Part shown: piece after piece, positions 1 through 8,094 of the stretch | Numbering within the stretch: position 1 is the stretch's first letter | Layout of the letters: every line of letters starts with the position of its first letter | NCBI RefSeq assembly: GCF_013389365.1 | Contig: NZ_JACADJ010000028.1 | Coordinates: 1-33,468 of the forward strand | Length of the DNA stretch: 33,468 nt | DNA from: Desulfobacter latus | GTDB lineage: Bacteria; Desulfobacterota; Desulfobacteria; Desulfobacterales; Desulfobacteraceae | Reading direction: 5' to 3' | Notes under the pieces: generated by a model | Database searches by the model: none | Seen by the model: the letters and a program-made list of their open reading frames with translations, nothing else | What the model was told of the DNA's origin: nothing | Translations under genes and position numbers: made by a program

Positions 1-110
1 ATGAAAACCTACTGGACCGATTTATTTCACACTTAGATTTGGACCCTATCTTGATAAAAAATACGCCTCAATACGAGGAACTGATAAACTACGGTGCTAT
101 TAGCGCCTAA
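1..110 (+). CDS. 3' end of an unidentified protein gene (partial)
   Basis: Reading frame 3 is open from the left edge to a TAA at 108-110 and gives 35 residues ending in ELINYGAISA. The peptide mixes charged and hydrophobic residues like an ordinary helical protein C-terminus, whereas the other two frames close early. I do not recognise the family. The ATG at position 1 opens only an 11-codon frame and is unlikely to be a start. Because only the tail is visible, this is a tentative call. Confidence 0.35.
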   Translation, partial: ENLLDRFISHLDLDPILIKNTPQYEELINYGAISA

Positions 111-171
111 ATTTGTCCGAACCATTGAATATGAATGTAAATAATATTATGGCTTAATTTATATGAAACTT

Positions 172-192
172 GAGACAAGATACAAGAAACAA
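172..192. repeat. Heptanucleotide tandem repeat, GANACAA x3
   Basis: Three consecutive 7-mers (GAGACAA, GATACAA, GAAACAA) lie in the AT-rich gap before the first complete gene. The period of seven matches the GGTGCTG-type arrays at 17464-17505 and 18820-18857, although the unit sequence differs. Apart from this the gap 111-374 holds no convincing coding signal. Confidence 0.5.
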
Positions 193-374
193 GAGGGCGA
201 AGCGCCTGTTTTGAAAAAAAACAAAACCCAGATTATTGGGAGATGACATTTTTTTTACATCTGATTGCCCTGGCCCGGATCGTTTTGCGCTCGACAGAAT
301 TTATAAAATATGCTTGAATATTCTTTCTCAAATGTAGCTTGCTTCAAACTCCAATGATAATTTTAAGGAGGCGT

Positions 375-815
375 ATGGACAGTTCTGCAGCATGCTTATC
401 AGAATCTATCATTTTTAAGGGCCTTGATGCCCGGGATATTGACAATCTTGTTCCGTTGTTTTCACGGCGGACGGTTATGCCGGGTGAAATTTTGGCCCGG
501 GCAGGTCATGGTACCCAGTTCTTTTTTCTTCTGGAAGAAGGAGCCCTGCTTGTCGCCATGGAAGAGGGCAGGGCAGTGGTACTCAACAGGCCAGGGGATT
601 TTGCAGGCCTGTCTATGGTAAGCTTAAACGGCAATAATACGGCGACAATCACCGTGTTGGAAAAAGGGACTGTATGGGTTGTTCCCTGCCTTAAAATCCT
701 TGATCTGAGCGGTCATGATACCCATACCGGGAGTATCATTATGGATGGATGGCACCAGTTCTGCAAGGAAAAAGCCCCCTTTTGTTTAACTCTTGCCGAA
801 ACAGGCGTTACTTAA
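375..815 (+). CDS. Stand-alone cyclic-nucleotide-binding (CRP-like) domain protein
   Basis: The 146-residue protein has the jelly-roll pattern of cNMP-binding (CRP N-terminal) domains: IIFKGLDARDIDNL near residues 14-27, the PGEILARAG turn and the FFFLLEEGALLV strands. It ends soon after the cNMP fold, with no helix-turn-helix, so it is probably a sensory or partner protein, not a DNA-binding regulator. The phosphate-binding cassette region (PGDFAGLSMVSLNGNNTATI) lacks the usual Arg, so cyclic-nucleotide binding is uncertain. The start at 375 is chosen because AAGGAGG lies just upstream at 365-371; an upstream in-frame ATG at 339 has no such site. It sits 34 bases before the OadG-like gene, which suggests a link to the sodium-pump decarboxylase. 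Confidence 0.7.
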   Translation: MDSSAACLSESIIFKGLDARDIDNLVPLFSRRTVMPGEILARAGHGTQFFFLLEEGALLVAMEEGRAVVLNRPGDFAGLSMVSLNGNNTATITVLEKGTVWVVPCLKILDLSGHDTHTGSIIMDGWHQFCKEKAPFCLTLAETGVT

Positions 816-849
816 AAATTTAATACTAAAGATACTAAAGAGGTGAGTC

Positions 850-1314
850 TTGAATGGAGTTGACGCGGTTGGCGTTCTTTATGGACTTGAGGCGATAAAC
901 GCCCATAATGGGTGGGCCATTTCTGTTGTGGGCGTTACTATTGTGTTTACAGGGCTTATCTCTCTGTCCGCCCTGATTTCCCAGCTTCATAAGCTGGTGG
1001 CCCTGTATGATAATCCCGAAAAAATAAAAAAGCTTTTTGCTTCGAAATCTAAGTCTGTTGCTAAGGCGGCGACCCCTAAAAAGCATCTGGTCCTTACTGA
1101 GCCTCAAAAACAGATATGCCGGCAGTATAACCTTTTGGCTCAGACCATGGATGATGTGATTTCTTTGCCAAAACTTTTGCGCATGGCCGAGCTTTCCGGC
1201 CTTAAAGACCCCCATGCGAACATAAGTCTCCTGATTAAATCCGGTATCCTGTGTGCCGATGAACAGGGATATTTCAGATGGGATGAGGATCGGTTCATCC
1301 GTGCCGTTTCTTAA
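850..1314 (+). CDS. OadG-like gamma subunit of a sodium-pumping decarboxylase, with a C-terminal extension
   Basis: The first ~60 residues match the OadG family: a short lead, one membrane helix (about residues 22-43, WAISVVGVTIVFTGLISLSA), then a Lys-rich linker. The protein is longer than a typical gamma subunit (154 residues). Its last ~75 residues (from LVLTEPQKQ to the end) look like a compact helical domain with a possible winged-helix pattern (two helices, LLIKSGIL, then a short wing GYFRW). The start is TTG at 850, preceded by AAAGAGGTG at 837-845; no ATG fits. It lies directly before oadB. In this family gamma anchors alpha to beta and helps assembly, so the extension may be a docking or sensing module (inference). 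Confidence 0.75.
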   Translation: MNGVDAVGVLYGLEAINAHNGWAISVVGVTIVFTGLISLSALISQLHKLVALYDNPEKIKKLFASKSKSVAKAATPKKHLVLTEPQKQICRQYNLLAQTMDDVISLPKLLRMAELSGLKDPHANISLLIKSGILCADEQGYFRWDEDRFIRAVS

Positions 1315-1348
1315 TTGAATTTTATTATTTTCATGGTTCTAAAACAAA

Positions 1349-1363
1349 ACTTGATGATCGAGT
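1349..1363 (+). repeat. Dispersed repeat A, single arm (ACTTGATGATCGAGT)
   Basis: This 15-base imperfect palindrome lies 17 bases before the oadB start. Close relatives occur at 14678-14716, 15633-15670, 17423-17437, 18176-18190 and 18306-18320, mostly near gene starts. Here only one arm is present. Confidence 0.65.
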
Positions 1364-1380
1364 AAAAGAAAGCGAAATTA

Positions 1381-2508
1381 ATGGATATTTTATTTTTAGA
1401 ATTTTTTCAGAACACCGGATTTTATCTGTGCGACTATCGAAATATTATTATGATCATCGTTGGTATGATCTTTATATATCTGGGCATTGCAAAGGATTAT
1501 GAGCCCTTGTTGCTGGTGCCTATCGGATTTGGCATGCTTATGGGGAACATTCCGATTTTCAAGGGGCTGGGCCTTGGCATTTATGAAAATAATTCTGTTC
1601 TGCACTATCTGTATTTCGGGGTCACCCAAGGCATTTATCCGCCTTTGGTATTCCTTGGCATTGGTGCTATGACCGACTTTTCAACGCTTCTGGCACGACC
1701 GGTTCTTATGCTGTTGGGCGCTGCGGCCCAGGCAGGCATATTTATTACGTTTCTGGGTGCGCTGGCATTGGGATTTCTGCCCAAGGAGTCAGCAGCCATC
1801 GGCATCATCGGCGGGGCGGACGGCCCCACGGCCATTTTTCTGACCGCCAAACTGGCCCCGCATCTTATCGGCCCCATTGCTGTTGCCGCTTACAGTTACA
1901 TGGCGCTTGTGCCGGTAATCCAGCCCCCCATCATGAAGCTTTTAACCTCGCGTAAGGAACGGCTCATCCGCATGGAAGAGCCGCGCCAGGTTTCCAAGCG
2001 CGAAAAAATGATATTCCCGGTTGTCGCCTTTTTGCTCTGCTGTTTTCTGGCACCTGCCGCTCTGCCGCTTTTGGGTATGCTGTGCTTCGGCAATGTCCTT
2101 AAAGAGGCTGTGGTTACAGAGCGCCTGGCTGTTACTGCACGCACGGCATTGATTGATATTGCCACCATTCTTTTGGGCCTTACTGTGGGGGCATCCACCC
2201 AGGGCGATGTCTTTCTTACCCGGAACTCGGTGAAAATTTTTGTCCTCGGCGCGCTCTCCTTTTGTATTGCAACCGCTTGTGGACTATTATTTGCCAAGTT
2301 CATGAATCTGTTTTTGAAAAAGAAAATCAATCCCCTGCTGGGTGCTGCCGGGGTTTCAGCTGTACCGGACTCCGCCCGGGTGGTACATGTTGTGGGGCAA
2401 CGGGAAGATCCTTCAAATTTTTTGCTCATGCATGCCATGGCCCCGAATGTTTCGGGTGTTATTGGTTCGGCCATTGCCGCAGGCGTACTTTGGAGTTTAA
2501 TGATTTAA
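1381..2508 (+). CDS. oadB: Sodium-translocating decarboxylase beta subunit
   Basis: This 375-residue polytopic membrane protein belongs to the OadB/GcdB/MmdB family. These subunits couple decarboxylation of carboxybiotin to Na+ export, or the reverse. Family hallmarks are visible: GGADGPTAIF at 144-153 with the key acidic residue D147, and the conserved segment NPLLGAAGVSAVPDSARV at 317-334, containing N317, S326 and R333, which match the functionally important Asn, Ser and Arg of the Klebsiella protein. About nine hydrophobic segments can be counted. It is preceded by the gamma-like gene and repeat A and followed by a terminator. The carboxytransferase (alpha) and biotin carrier are not in the window, so the substrate (oxaloacetate, methylmalonyl-CoA or other) cannot be decided here. 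Confidence 0.9.
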   Translation: MDILFLEFFQNTGFYLCDYRNIIMIIVGMIFIYLGIAKDYEPLLLVPIGFGMLMGNIPIFKGLGLGIYENNSVLHYLYFGVTQGIYPPLVFLGIGAMTDFSTLLARPVLMLLGAAAQAGIFITFLGALALGFLPKESAAIGIIGGADGPTAIFLTAKLAPHLIGPIAVAAYSYMALVPVIQPPIMKLLTSRKERLIRMEEPRQVSKREKMIFPVVAFLLCCFLAPAALPLLGMLCFGNVLKEAVVTERLAVTARTALIDIATILLGLTVGASTQGDVFLTRNSVKIFVLGALSFCIATACGLLFAKFMNLFLKKKINPLLGAAGVSAVPDSARVVHVVGQREDPSNFLLMHAMAPNVSGVIGSAIAAGVLWSLMI

Positions 2509-2547
2509 TCTGACGGTTTATTCGTATCCAAGATCCAAGAAACACCC

Positions 2548-2582
2548 AAGGGCATATTCAAGTATGTGCCCTTCATTTTTTA
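2548..2582 (+). terminator. Rho-independent terminator after oadB
   Basis: The arms AAGGGCA (2548-2554) and TGCCCTT (2567-2573) form a stem with a short loop, followed by a T-rich tract at 2576-2582. It lies 40 bases past the oadB stop, closing the 375-2508 operon. Confidence 0.8.
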
Positions 2583-2583
2583 A

Positions 2584-2618
2584 CGGTTGTCCACAACCGA
2601 TGACGCATCATCGGGTTG
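2584..2618. promoter_or_regulatory. Overlapping palindromes upstream of the sucrose operon
   Basis: CGGTTGT/ACAACCG (2584-2590 and 2593-2599) overlaps a second inverted repeat, CAACCGATGA (2594-2603) against TCATCGGGTTG (2608-2618) with one bulge. The two hairpins are mutually exclusive. The position after the oadB terminator and ~160 bases before the kinase start would suit an operator or leader structure, but no function can be read from the sequence. Confidence 0.3.
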
Positions 2619-2775
2619 ACTTAATCCTTGGATTCATTCTATATTAAACAGCGTTGAATTTAAATAAAACATATGGCAGACAAACCTGCCGTCACACAAA
2701 ATAAACTTCTTTAATTCCAGCCTATCAGGGCTGTTCGACGGAATTTTTATAAAAATTTCCGAGGTATTCTCAACT

Positions 2776-3672
2776 ATGATCTTAGTCACTGGTGAAATTT
2801 TGTTTGATATCTTTCCTGAATATAAGCGCATGGGCGGGGCACCCTTTAATTTTGCCTATCACATGAAAAAACTTGGATTTCCCGTCAGATTTATTTCGAG
2901 AGTCGGAAATGACAGTTCCGGTGATGAAATTTTGAATTTTCTGGATAACCACGGCTTCAATCCCGAAGACATACAGATTGATCGCAATCGCCCCACTGGT
3001 ACTGTGAAGGTGGATGTACTTGGTAAAGGTGAACATACATTTAAAATCGCAACAGATACAGCATATGATCACATTGATGCTGCGCCGATCCGTCAGTTAG
3101 TATCCGGGGCAAAGCCGGATCTCATTTATTTCGGCACCTTGATCCAGCGTACCCAGAACAATTTTGAATTGATTCAAGACATGTTAAACCGAAAATCGCC
3201 GGAGACCATATCTTTTTGCGACATTAACCTGAGACCCGATTGTTATACCGAGCATACGATCGTGGCTTCGTTGAATGCCGCAAACATTCTGAAACTCAAT
3301 ACCGATGAACTTGAAGAATTGACGTTCGATTCAAATGACAAGACTTCCCATAGGATGTCTGCCGGACAATTAATGCGAACCCACTGCCTTGAAATGATCA
3401 TTCTAACCATGGGAGAAAAGGGAAGCCAATGGTTTACTGCAAACCAGGACCATTATATGGAACCGCCGGAAGCATCTTTAGATATTGTTGATACGGTTGG
3501 TGCTGGAGATGCCTATGCGGCAATGTCTGTGGCCGGCATCCTGAAAAATCTGCAGATTGAAGAGATCATCTCCTTGGCCGGCGAGTTTGCATCCCATGTC
3601 TGCAGCGTTCAGGGAGCATTGATTCAGGATCCCGCAGTTTATCAAAAATTTATAAAAAAATTGGAGAAATAA
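2776..3672 (+). CDS. PfkB-family sugar kinase, probable fructokinase
   Basis: The 298-residue protein has the ribokinase/PfkB fold: the N-terminal MILVTGEILFDIFP strand, the GGAPFNFAYHMKKLG sugar-binding segment near residues 19-33, and the C-terminal signature DTVGAGDAYAAM with catalytic base D245. The GGAPFN motif is typical of fructokinases. The next gene starts at the base after its stop codon, so the two are translationally coupled. In halophilic methylotrophs a fructokinase gene accompanies sucrose-phosphate synthase genes, which supports a role in recycling fructose or supplying fructose phosphate for sucrose synthesis. GAGGT at 2761-2765 is a plausible ribosome site for the ATG at 2776. 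Specificity for fructose is inferred from sequence and context. Confidence 0.85.
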   Translation: MILVTGEILFDIFPEYKRMGGAPFNFAYHMKKLGFPVRFISRVGNDSSGDEILNFLDNHGFNPEDIQIDRNRPTGTVKVDVLGKGEHTFKIATDTAYDHIDAAPIRQLVSGAKPDLIYFGTLIQRTQNNFELIQDMLNRKSPETISFCDINLRPDCYTEHTIVASLNAANILKLNTDELEELTFDSNDKTSHRMSAGQLMRTHCLEMIILTMGEKGSQWFTANQDHYMEPPEASLDIVDTVGAGDAYAAMSVAGILKNLQIEEIISLAGEFASHVCSVQGALIQDPAVYQKFIKKLEK

Positions 3673-5877
3673 ATGAATCATAGAGGCCTATATATTCAAA
3701 TGTTCAGCATTCACGGCCTTATTCGATCGGAAAACATGGAACTTGGACATGATGCCGACACTGGCGGACAGATTAAATATGTTATCGAATTAGGCAATGC
3801 GTTATCCAAACATAAAGATGTCCATCGGGTTGACCTATTGACACGATTGATTTCGGATAAATCCTGCTCTGATGATTATAGCCAACCTATTGAAACAGTA
3901 AATGAAAAATTTCGCATTGTCAGGCTTCAGTGCGGCGGGAAAAAATATATACGCAAAGAGCTGTTGTGGCCGTTTATGGATGAATACGTGGATAAAACAA
4001 TTAAATTCATAAAGAGTAAAAGAAAAATCCCGGATGTGATCCATGGCCATTACCCGGATGCAGGGTATGTGGCCAAAGAACTGGCCCGGTTTTTCGGCAT
4101 CCCTTTTATTTATACCGGCCATTCATTGGGAAAATCAAAGAAACAAAGACTGTTAAATGAAGGTCAGAAAGAAGATGATTTAAATAAAAAATTAAAAATT
4201 GATCACCGGATTTCCATGGAAGAGCAGATTTTAAAATCAGCAGATATGATTGTGACCAGTACCCGCCAGGAAGTGGAAGAGCAGTATGGTTTATACCAAA
4301 ACAGTAATCTGCCCAAATACCATGTTATTCCGCCGGGAATCGGCATTGAAAAATTTTGCCCGTATTACCATGAAACATGTTCCGATAATGAACATAAAGA
4401 AGAGGCCCTGTTTACAAGACAGTCGCTTATTAAAGAGCTGCGTCGGTTTTTCAGGCACCCCGAAAAACCGATCATTCTTGCGCTATGCCGGCCTGATAAG
4501 CGCAAAAATATTGAAGGGCTTGTTAGGGCGTATGGGGAAGATTATGATCTGCAGGCCATTGCCAATCTTGCCATTTTTGCCGGCATCAGAAAGGATATAT
4601 CCCAGAAAGCGGACAGTGAACGGGATGTATTGACCCAGATGCTGCTGTTAATAGATAAATATAACCTTTACGGAAAGATGGCCATTCCCAAAAAACATGA
4701 TTTTGAACACGAAGTGCCGGAGCTTTATCGTATTGCCGCGAAAAAAAGCGGTGTGTTTGTGAATTCCGCACTGGTAGAACCGTTTGGATTGACCCTTCTG
4801 GAGGCGCTGGCATGCGGATTGCCGGTGGTCGCTACAAATGACGGGGGGCCGAAAGATATCATTGATAATTGTCAAGGCGGTATTCTGGTGGACCCAACGG
4901 ACACAAAGGCCATTGCCAAAGCCATTAAAGATATTCTGGTACACCCTGATACATGGAATGAATTTTCAAAAAACGGCATCATGAACACCCGTAAGTATTA
5001 TACCTGGACAAGCCATGTAAACACATATGTTCAAAAGGTCAAATCCCTGCATCGAAAATACGAAACCCTGGAAATGGATATCAATGAACAACGCTTAACC
5101 ATTGGAAAAAGATTATCAAAACTCGATTATTTGCTCATCACTGATATTGATAATACCCTGTTGGGTGGCAGCAATGAAAACCTTGAACGGTTGATGAAAC
5201 TGATTCAGGATAACAGAGACAATATTGGTTTCGGTGTGGCCACGGGTCGCGTACTTAAATCGGCTCTGGATATTTTAGAGGCGAATAATATTATGATACC
5301 GGACATCATCATCTCCGGTGTGGGAAGTGAGATCACCTACGGTAAATCGTTGTATCGTGACAAAGGGTGGGAAAAACATATTTCCAAAAACTGGAATCGT
5401 GACTTGATCATGTCCCAGCTTGACGCGGTTGATTATCTTACCAAACAATCGGATAAATCCCAGACACCTTTTAAAATCAGTTATAACATGTTACCCGGCA
5501 AGGATCATCTGCCCCGGTTGCATCATCTGCTGACCCAGAAACGATTACGGTATACGTTAATCTATTCCCATGAAAAATATTTGGATATCCTTCCCTACAG
5601 GGCCTCAAAAGGCAAAGCCATACGGTACCTGAGTTATAAATGGGAAATTCCATTAAAAAATCTTCTGATCTGCGGCGATTCAGGAAACGATGAAGAGATG
5701 CTCAAGGGGGAACCAGCCGGTGTTGTTGTTGGAAATTACAGCTCGGAACTCGAACACTTGAGAAATATGAGAAACATATATTTTGCCCAAAATGACGCAA
5801 GTGGCGGTATTATTGAAGGAATTGAACACTACAAATTTATTCAAAAGGCCGGAGAAAGTCAACAACCCCTCGGCTGA
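3673..5877 (+). CDS. sps: Sucrose-phosphate synthase fused to sucrose-phosphate phosphatase
   Basis: This 734-residue bifunctional protein would make sucrose-6-phosphate from UDP-glucose (or another NDP-glucose) and fructose-6-phosphate, then dephosphorylate it. The N-terminal part (about 1-470) is a GT-B family 4 glycosyltransferase: the DADTGGQIKYV donor-site loop near residue 28 and the EX7E motif EPFGLTLLE with E369 and E377. From about residue 484 a HAD phosphatase of the SPP type follows, with DIDNTL (nucleophile D491, acid D493) and a late GDSGNDEEML motif. The product is probably an intracellular osmoprotectant. The start is taken at ATG 3673, with GGAG at 3663-3666 inside the end of the kinase gene. 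The TGA stop lies in the loop of a GC-rich hairpin. Confidence 0.9.
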   Translation: MNHRGLYIQMFSIHGLIRSENMELGHDADTGGQIKYVIELGNALSKHKDVHRVDLLTRLISDKSCSDDYSQPIETVNEKFRIVRLQCGGKKYIRKELLWPFMDEYVDKTIKFIKSKRKIPDVIHGHYPDAGYVAKELARFFGIPFIYTGHSLGKSKKQRLLNEGQKEDDLNKKLKIDHRISMEEQILKSADMIVTSTRQEVEEQYGLYQNSNLPKYHVIPPGIGIEKFCPYYHETCSDNEHKEEALFTRQSLIKELRRFFRHPEKPIILALCRPDKRKNIEGLVRAYGEDYDLQAIANLAIFAGIRKDISQKADSERDVLTQMLLLIDKYNLYGKMAIPKKHDFEHEVPELYRIAAKKSGVFVNSALVEPFGLTLLEALACGLPVVATNDGGPKDIIDNCQGGILVDPTDTKAIAKAIKDILVHPDTWNEFSKNGIMNTRKYYTWTSHVNTYVQKVKSLHRKYETLEMDINEQRLTIGKRLSKLDYLLITDIDNTLLGGSNENLERLMKLIQDNRDNIGFGVATGRVLKSALDILEANNIMIPDIIISGVGSEITYGKSLYRDKGWEKHISKNWNRDLIMSQLDAVDYLTKQSDKSQTPFKISYNMLPGKDHLPRLHHLLTQKRLRYTLIYSHEKYLDILPYRASKGKAIRYLSYKWEIPLKNLLICGDSGNDEEMLKGEPAGVVVGNYSSELEHLRNMRNIYFAQNDASGGIIEGIEHYKFIQKAGESQQPLG

Positions 5878-5888
5878 AGACCGAGGGG
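5866..5888 (+). terminator. GC-rich hairpin spanning the sps stop codon
   Basis: CCCCTCGG (5866-5873) pairs with CCGAGGGG (5881-5888), and the TGA at 5875-5877 lies in the seven-base loop. No T tract follows, so this is a weak classical terminator. It may act in transcript stabilisation or Rho-assisted ending. A second inverted repeat, GGGCTTG against CAAGCCC, overlaps its 3' side. Confidence 0.5.
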
Positions 5889-5975
5889 CTTGTGGGGAAG
5901 CCCGCAAGCCCGGTTGATTAGCCTCAGCTACCCTAAAGGGATAGTGGTTTTACGCCTAAGCCATAAATAACATCG

Positions 5976-6008
5976 AAAAAAAAGCCCCGCCAAATTCCGG
6001 CGGGGCTT
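5976..6008 (-). terminator. Rho-independent terminator of the CoA-transferase gene
   Basis: The ten-base arms AAGCCCCGCC (5982-5991) and GGCGGGGCTT (5999-6008) are perfectly complementary with a seven-base loop. On the minus strand the stem is followed by a run of Us (A tract 5976-5983). It lies 34 bases beyond the stop of the minus-strand gene. Confidence 0.9.
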
Positions 6009-6041
6009 GGGGTGTCTCGGTAAGACGTATTGGGTTTTGTT

Positions 6042-7589
6042 TTATTTTTCCCAGAAACGCATGGTACCGTTTTCCATGAAGTTGGTGTGCATTTTGTAGC
6101 ACTCATCCAACAACTGGGGTTCATGGTGTCCACCAGTTGCCTTGATGGCACGATCAACGTAGTCATGCATATAATCTTTGTAAGCAGGGTGCGCACACTT
6201 ATCAATGACGACCCGGGCCCGATCAATTGGTGCCAGGCCACGCAGGTCAGCCAGACCCTGGTCGGTAACCAGAACATCAATATCGTGCTCAGTGTGATCC
6301 ACATGGGGAACCTTGGGTACAACACCGGTGATGCCGAATTCATCAACCTTGGTGGCACGGCAAGCAGGACAATGCATTATGGATATGTAAGCGTTGCGTA
6401 TAAAGTCGCCGGAACCGCCGATACCGTTCAACATGCGGGTACCGCTTGCATGGGTGGAGTTGGCATGTGCATATATATCAAATTCAAGGGGTGTATTCAT
6501 GCCGATGACGCCCATACGGCGGATGAGTTCCGGATTGTTGGAAATCTGCTGGGGACGCATCATAACCATGTTTTTATAGGTCTCGAAATTAGCCCACCAA
6601 TCAACAAATGCATCGTTGGACAGGGACAGTGATGTACAGTTGATGTATTTGCATTTACCTGAATCAAGGAAGGGGAGGAAGGTGTCCTGGAGTACCTCGG
6701 TGAAAACGGTCAAATCTTCAAAAGGACTTGCTGTCAGCCCACCGACAACAGCATTGGCAATGGAGCCCACGCCGGATTGCAGGGGCAACAGGTTCTTAGG
6801 CAGACGGCCGGCCTTCACTTCAGTCTGGAAAAAGTCAACGATGTTGTCGGCAATCGCCTGGGCAACATCATCGGTACCACGCAGCGCACGACCATTGTCA
6901 GGCAGCTTGGATTCGACAATGGCGACAATCTTGCTCTTGTCGGTGGGAACCCAGGGTGTACCGATACGCTGACGCAGATCCGTCACCGGAAGGATTTTCC
7001 GGAATGGCGGCAGATCCGTCAAAAGGATATCGTGCATGCCTTCGAAAGAAGGTAGCCCGGTATTAATTTCAACAATAATTTTGTCAGCGACATCAATGAT
7101 TTCGGGCGCAGCGCCAACGGCACCGGACAGAATTATGTTGCCGTCCTCGGTAATGGCAGATGCTTCGATAACGGCCATATCAAGTCCGCCACCCTTCTCC
7201 TTGGTGTAAAAACCATACTTCAAATCCTGGGGAAACATTGAAAGGTGTTTGTCACCCATGCGGATTTGGCCTTTATTAATGGCTTTGCCAAGATTTTTAC
7301 CTGTCTGGTAGGGCCAGCGGCGATCAATCATGTCCAGTGTGGCCATACGATCTTCAACTTCAGCGCCCACAGACGCGCCAATAAACAGGTTGAGTCTTAA
7401 TTTGCCTTGCAGGTTGTTTTTCTCAACGTGATCACACAGGGCGATGGGTACAACTTTCGGATATCCGACCGGCGTAAACCCGGACATGCCGACGTCCATG
7501 TCGTCTTTAAAGAATTCAATACACTCTTCAGGGGTTTTTACTTTGCTGAGTAACTCTTTACAACGTACGCGTTCCTCTAATGTAGCCAT
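6042..7589 (-). CDS. Succinyl-CoA:acetate CoA-transferase (acetyl-CoA hydrolase/transferase family)
   Basis: The 515-residue protein belongs to the Cat1/Ach1/AarC family. It would transfer CoA from succinyl-CoA to acetate, activating acetate while completing the TCA-cycle step normally done by succinyl-CoA synthetase. This is the acetate-activation route of Desulfobacter. The motif GVGSIANAVVGGL near residues 273-285 and FTEVLQD with E298, the likely catalytic glutamate that forms the CoA thioester, match AarC (E294). MSGFTPVGYPKVVP near 35-48 is also family-typical. It is a single-gene unit with AAGGAG ahead of the ATG, a promoter candidate at 7737-7764 and its own strong terminator. Hydrolase activity cannot be excluded from sequence alone. 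Confidence 0.9.
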   Translation of the reverse strand: MATLEERVRCKELLSKVKTPEECIEFFKDDMDVGMSGFTPVGYPKVVPIALCDHVEKNNLQGKLRLNLFIGASVGAEVEDRMATLDMIDRRWPYQTGKNLGKAINKGQIRMGDKHLSMFPQDLKYGFYTKEKGGGLDMAVIEASAITEDGNIILSGAVGAAPEIIDVADKIIVEINTGLPSFEGMHDILLTDLPPFRKILPVTDLRQRIGTPWVPTDKSKIVAIVESKLPDNGRALRGTDDVAQAIADNIVDFFQTEVKAGRLPKNLLPLQSGVGSIANAVVGGLTASPFEDLTVFTEVLQDTFLPFLDSGKCKYINCTSLSLSNDAFVDWWANFETYKNMVMMRPQQISNNPELIRRMGVIGMNTPLEFDIYAHANSTHASGTRMLNGIGGSGDFIRNAYISIMHCPACRATKVDEFGITGVVPKVPHVDHTEHDIDVLVTDQGLADLRGLAPIDRARVVIDKCAHPAYKDYMHDYVDRAIKATGGHHEPQLLDECYKMHTNFMENGTMRFWEK

Positions 7590-8094
7590 ACGCTCTTTTT
7601 CTCCTTAATTTTTTACGGGTATCGAAGAGATTCCCCACTGAAGTAGTATTATACTCACTTAAATACAGGGGGAACCGCGCCAGTTATAGGCCATACCGAA
7701 ACAGGGTTTCAATAAAATAATGTTACAAGTCAGTCTTATATAATGCGTCGGGAAATGGAGTCAAGAAAAATTTTCGAAGCATCTCTTTCATAGAGCCCAA
7801 GCACTGCACCTGTAAAAATATTTATACTATTGAAAATAATCTTGACACTATTCACAACAATCATTGACAGCTCGATCTTTAATTTAGTCTGTCCACCGAT
7901 CTGTTTAATATTTTAATACGCCTTTATGACCGAAGATAGCCGATGGATATTGTAACTTAGCACGCTAACTTTGGTTTTTCAGGCATACCTTTTGCTAACA
8001 TGCATTTTGCTAATCTGCCAACAGATTTATGTGCAAGTGCAGAATATTATTTGGACGCATAATTTTATAACATACAAAACGATGAATTAAAACT
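7590..8094. other. Divergent intergenic region, 505 bases
   Basis: AT-rich spacer between the CoA-transferase (-) and histidine kinase (+) genes. It holds a sigma-70-like minus-strand promoter (7737-7764) and an exact TATAAT on the minus strand near 7648-7653 with a poor -35. Two TTGACA hexamers lie on the plus strand around 7851-7873 without good -10 partners. No coding frame or repeat was recognised. Confidence 0.5.
7737..7764 (-). promoter_or_regulatory. Candidate sigma-70 promoter for the CoA-transferase gene
   Basis: Read on the minus strand, TTGACT (7759-7764) is followed after 16 bases by TATATA (7737-7742). This gives a 5' leader of about 140 bases before the ATG at 7589. The assignment rests on the match to consensus only. 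Confidence 0.4.
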
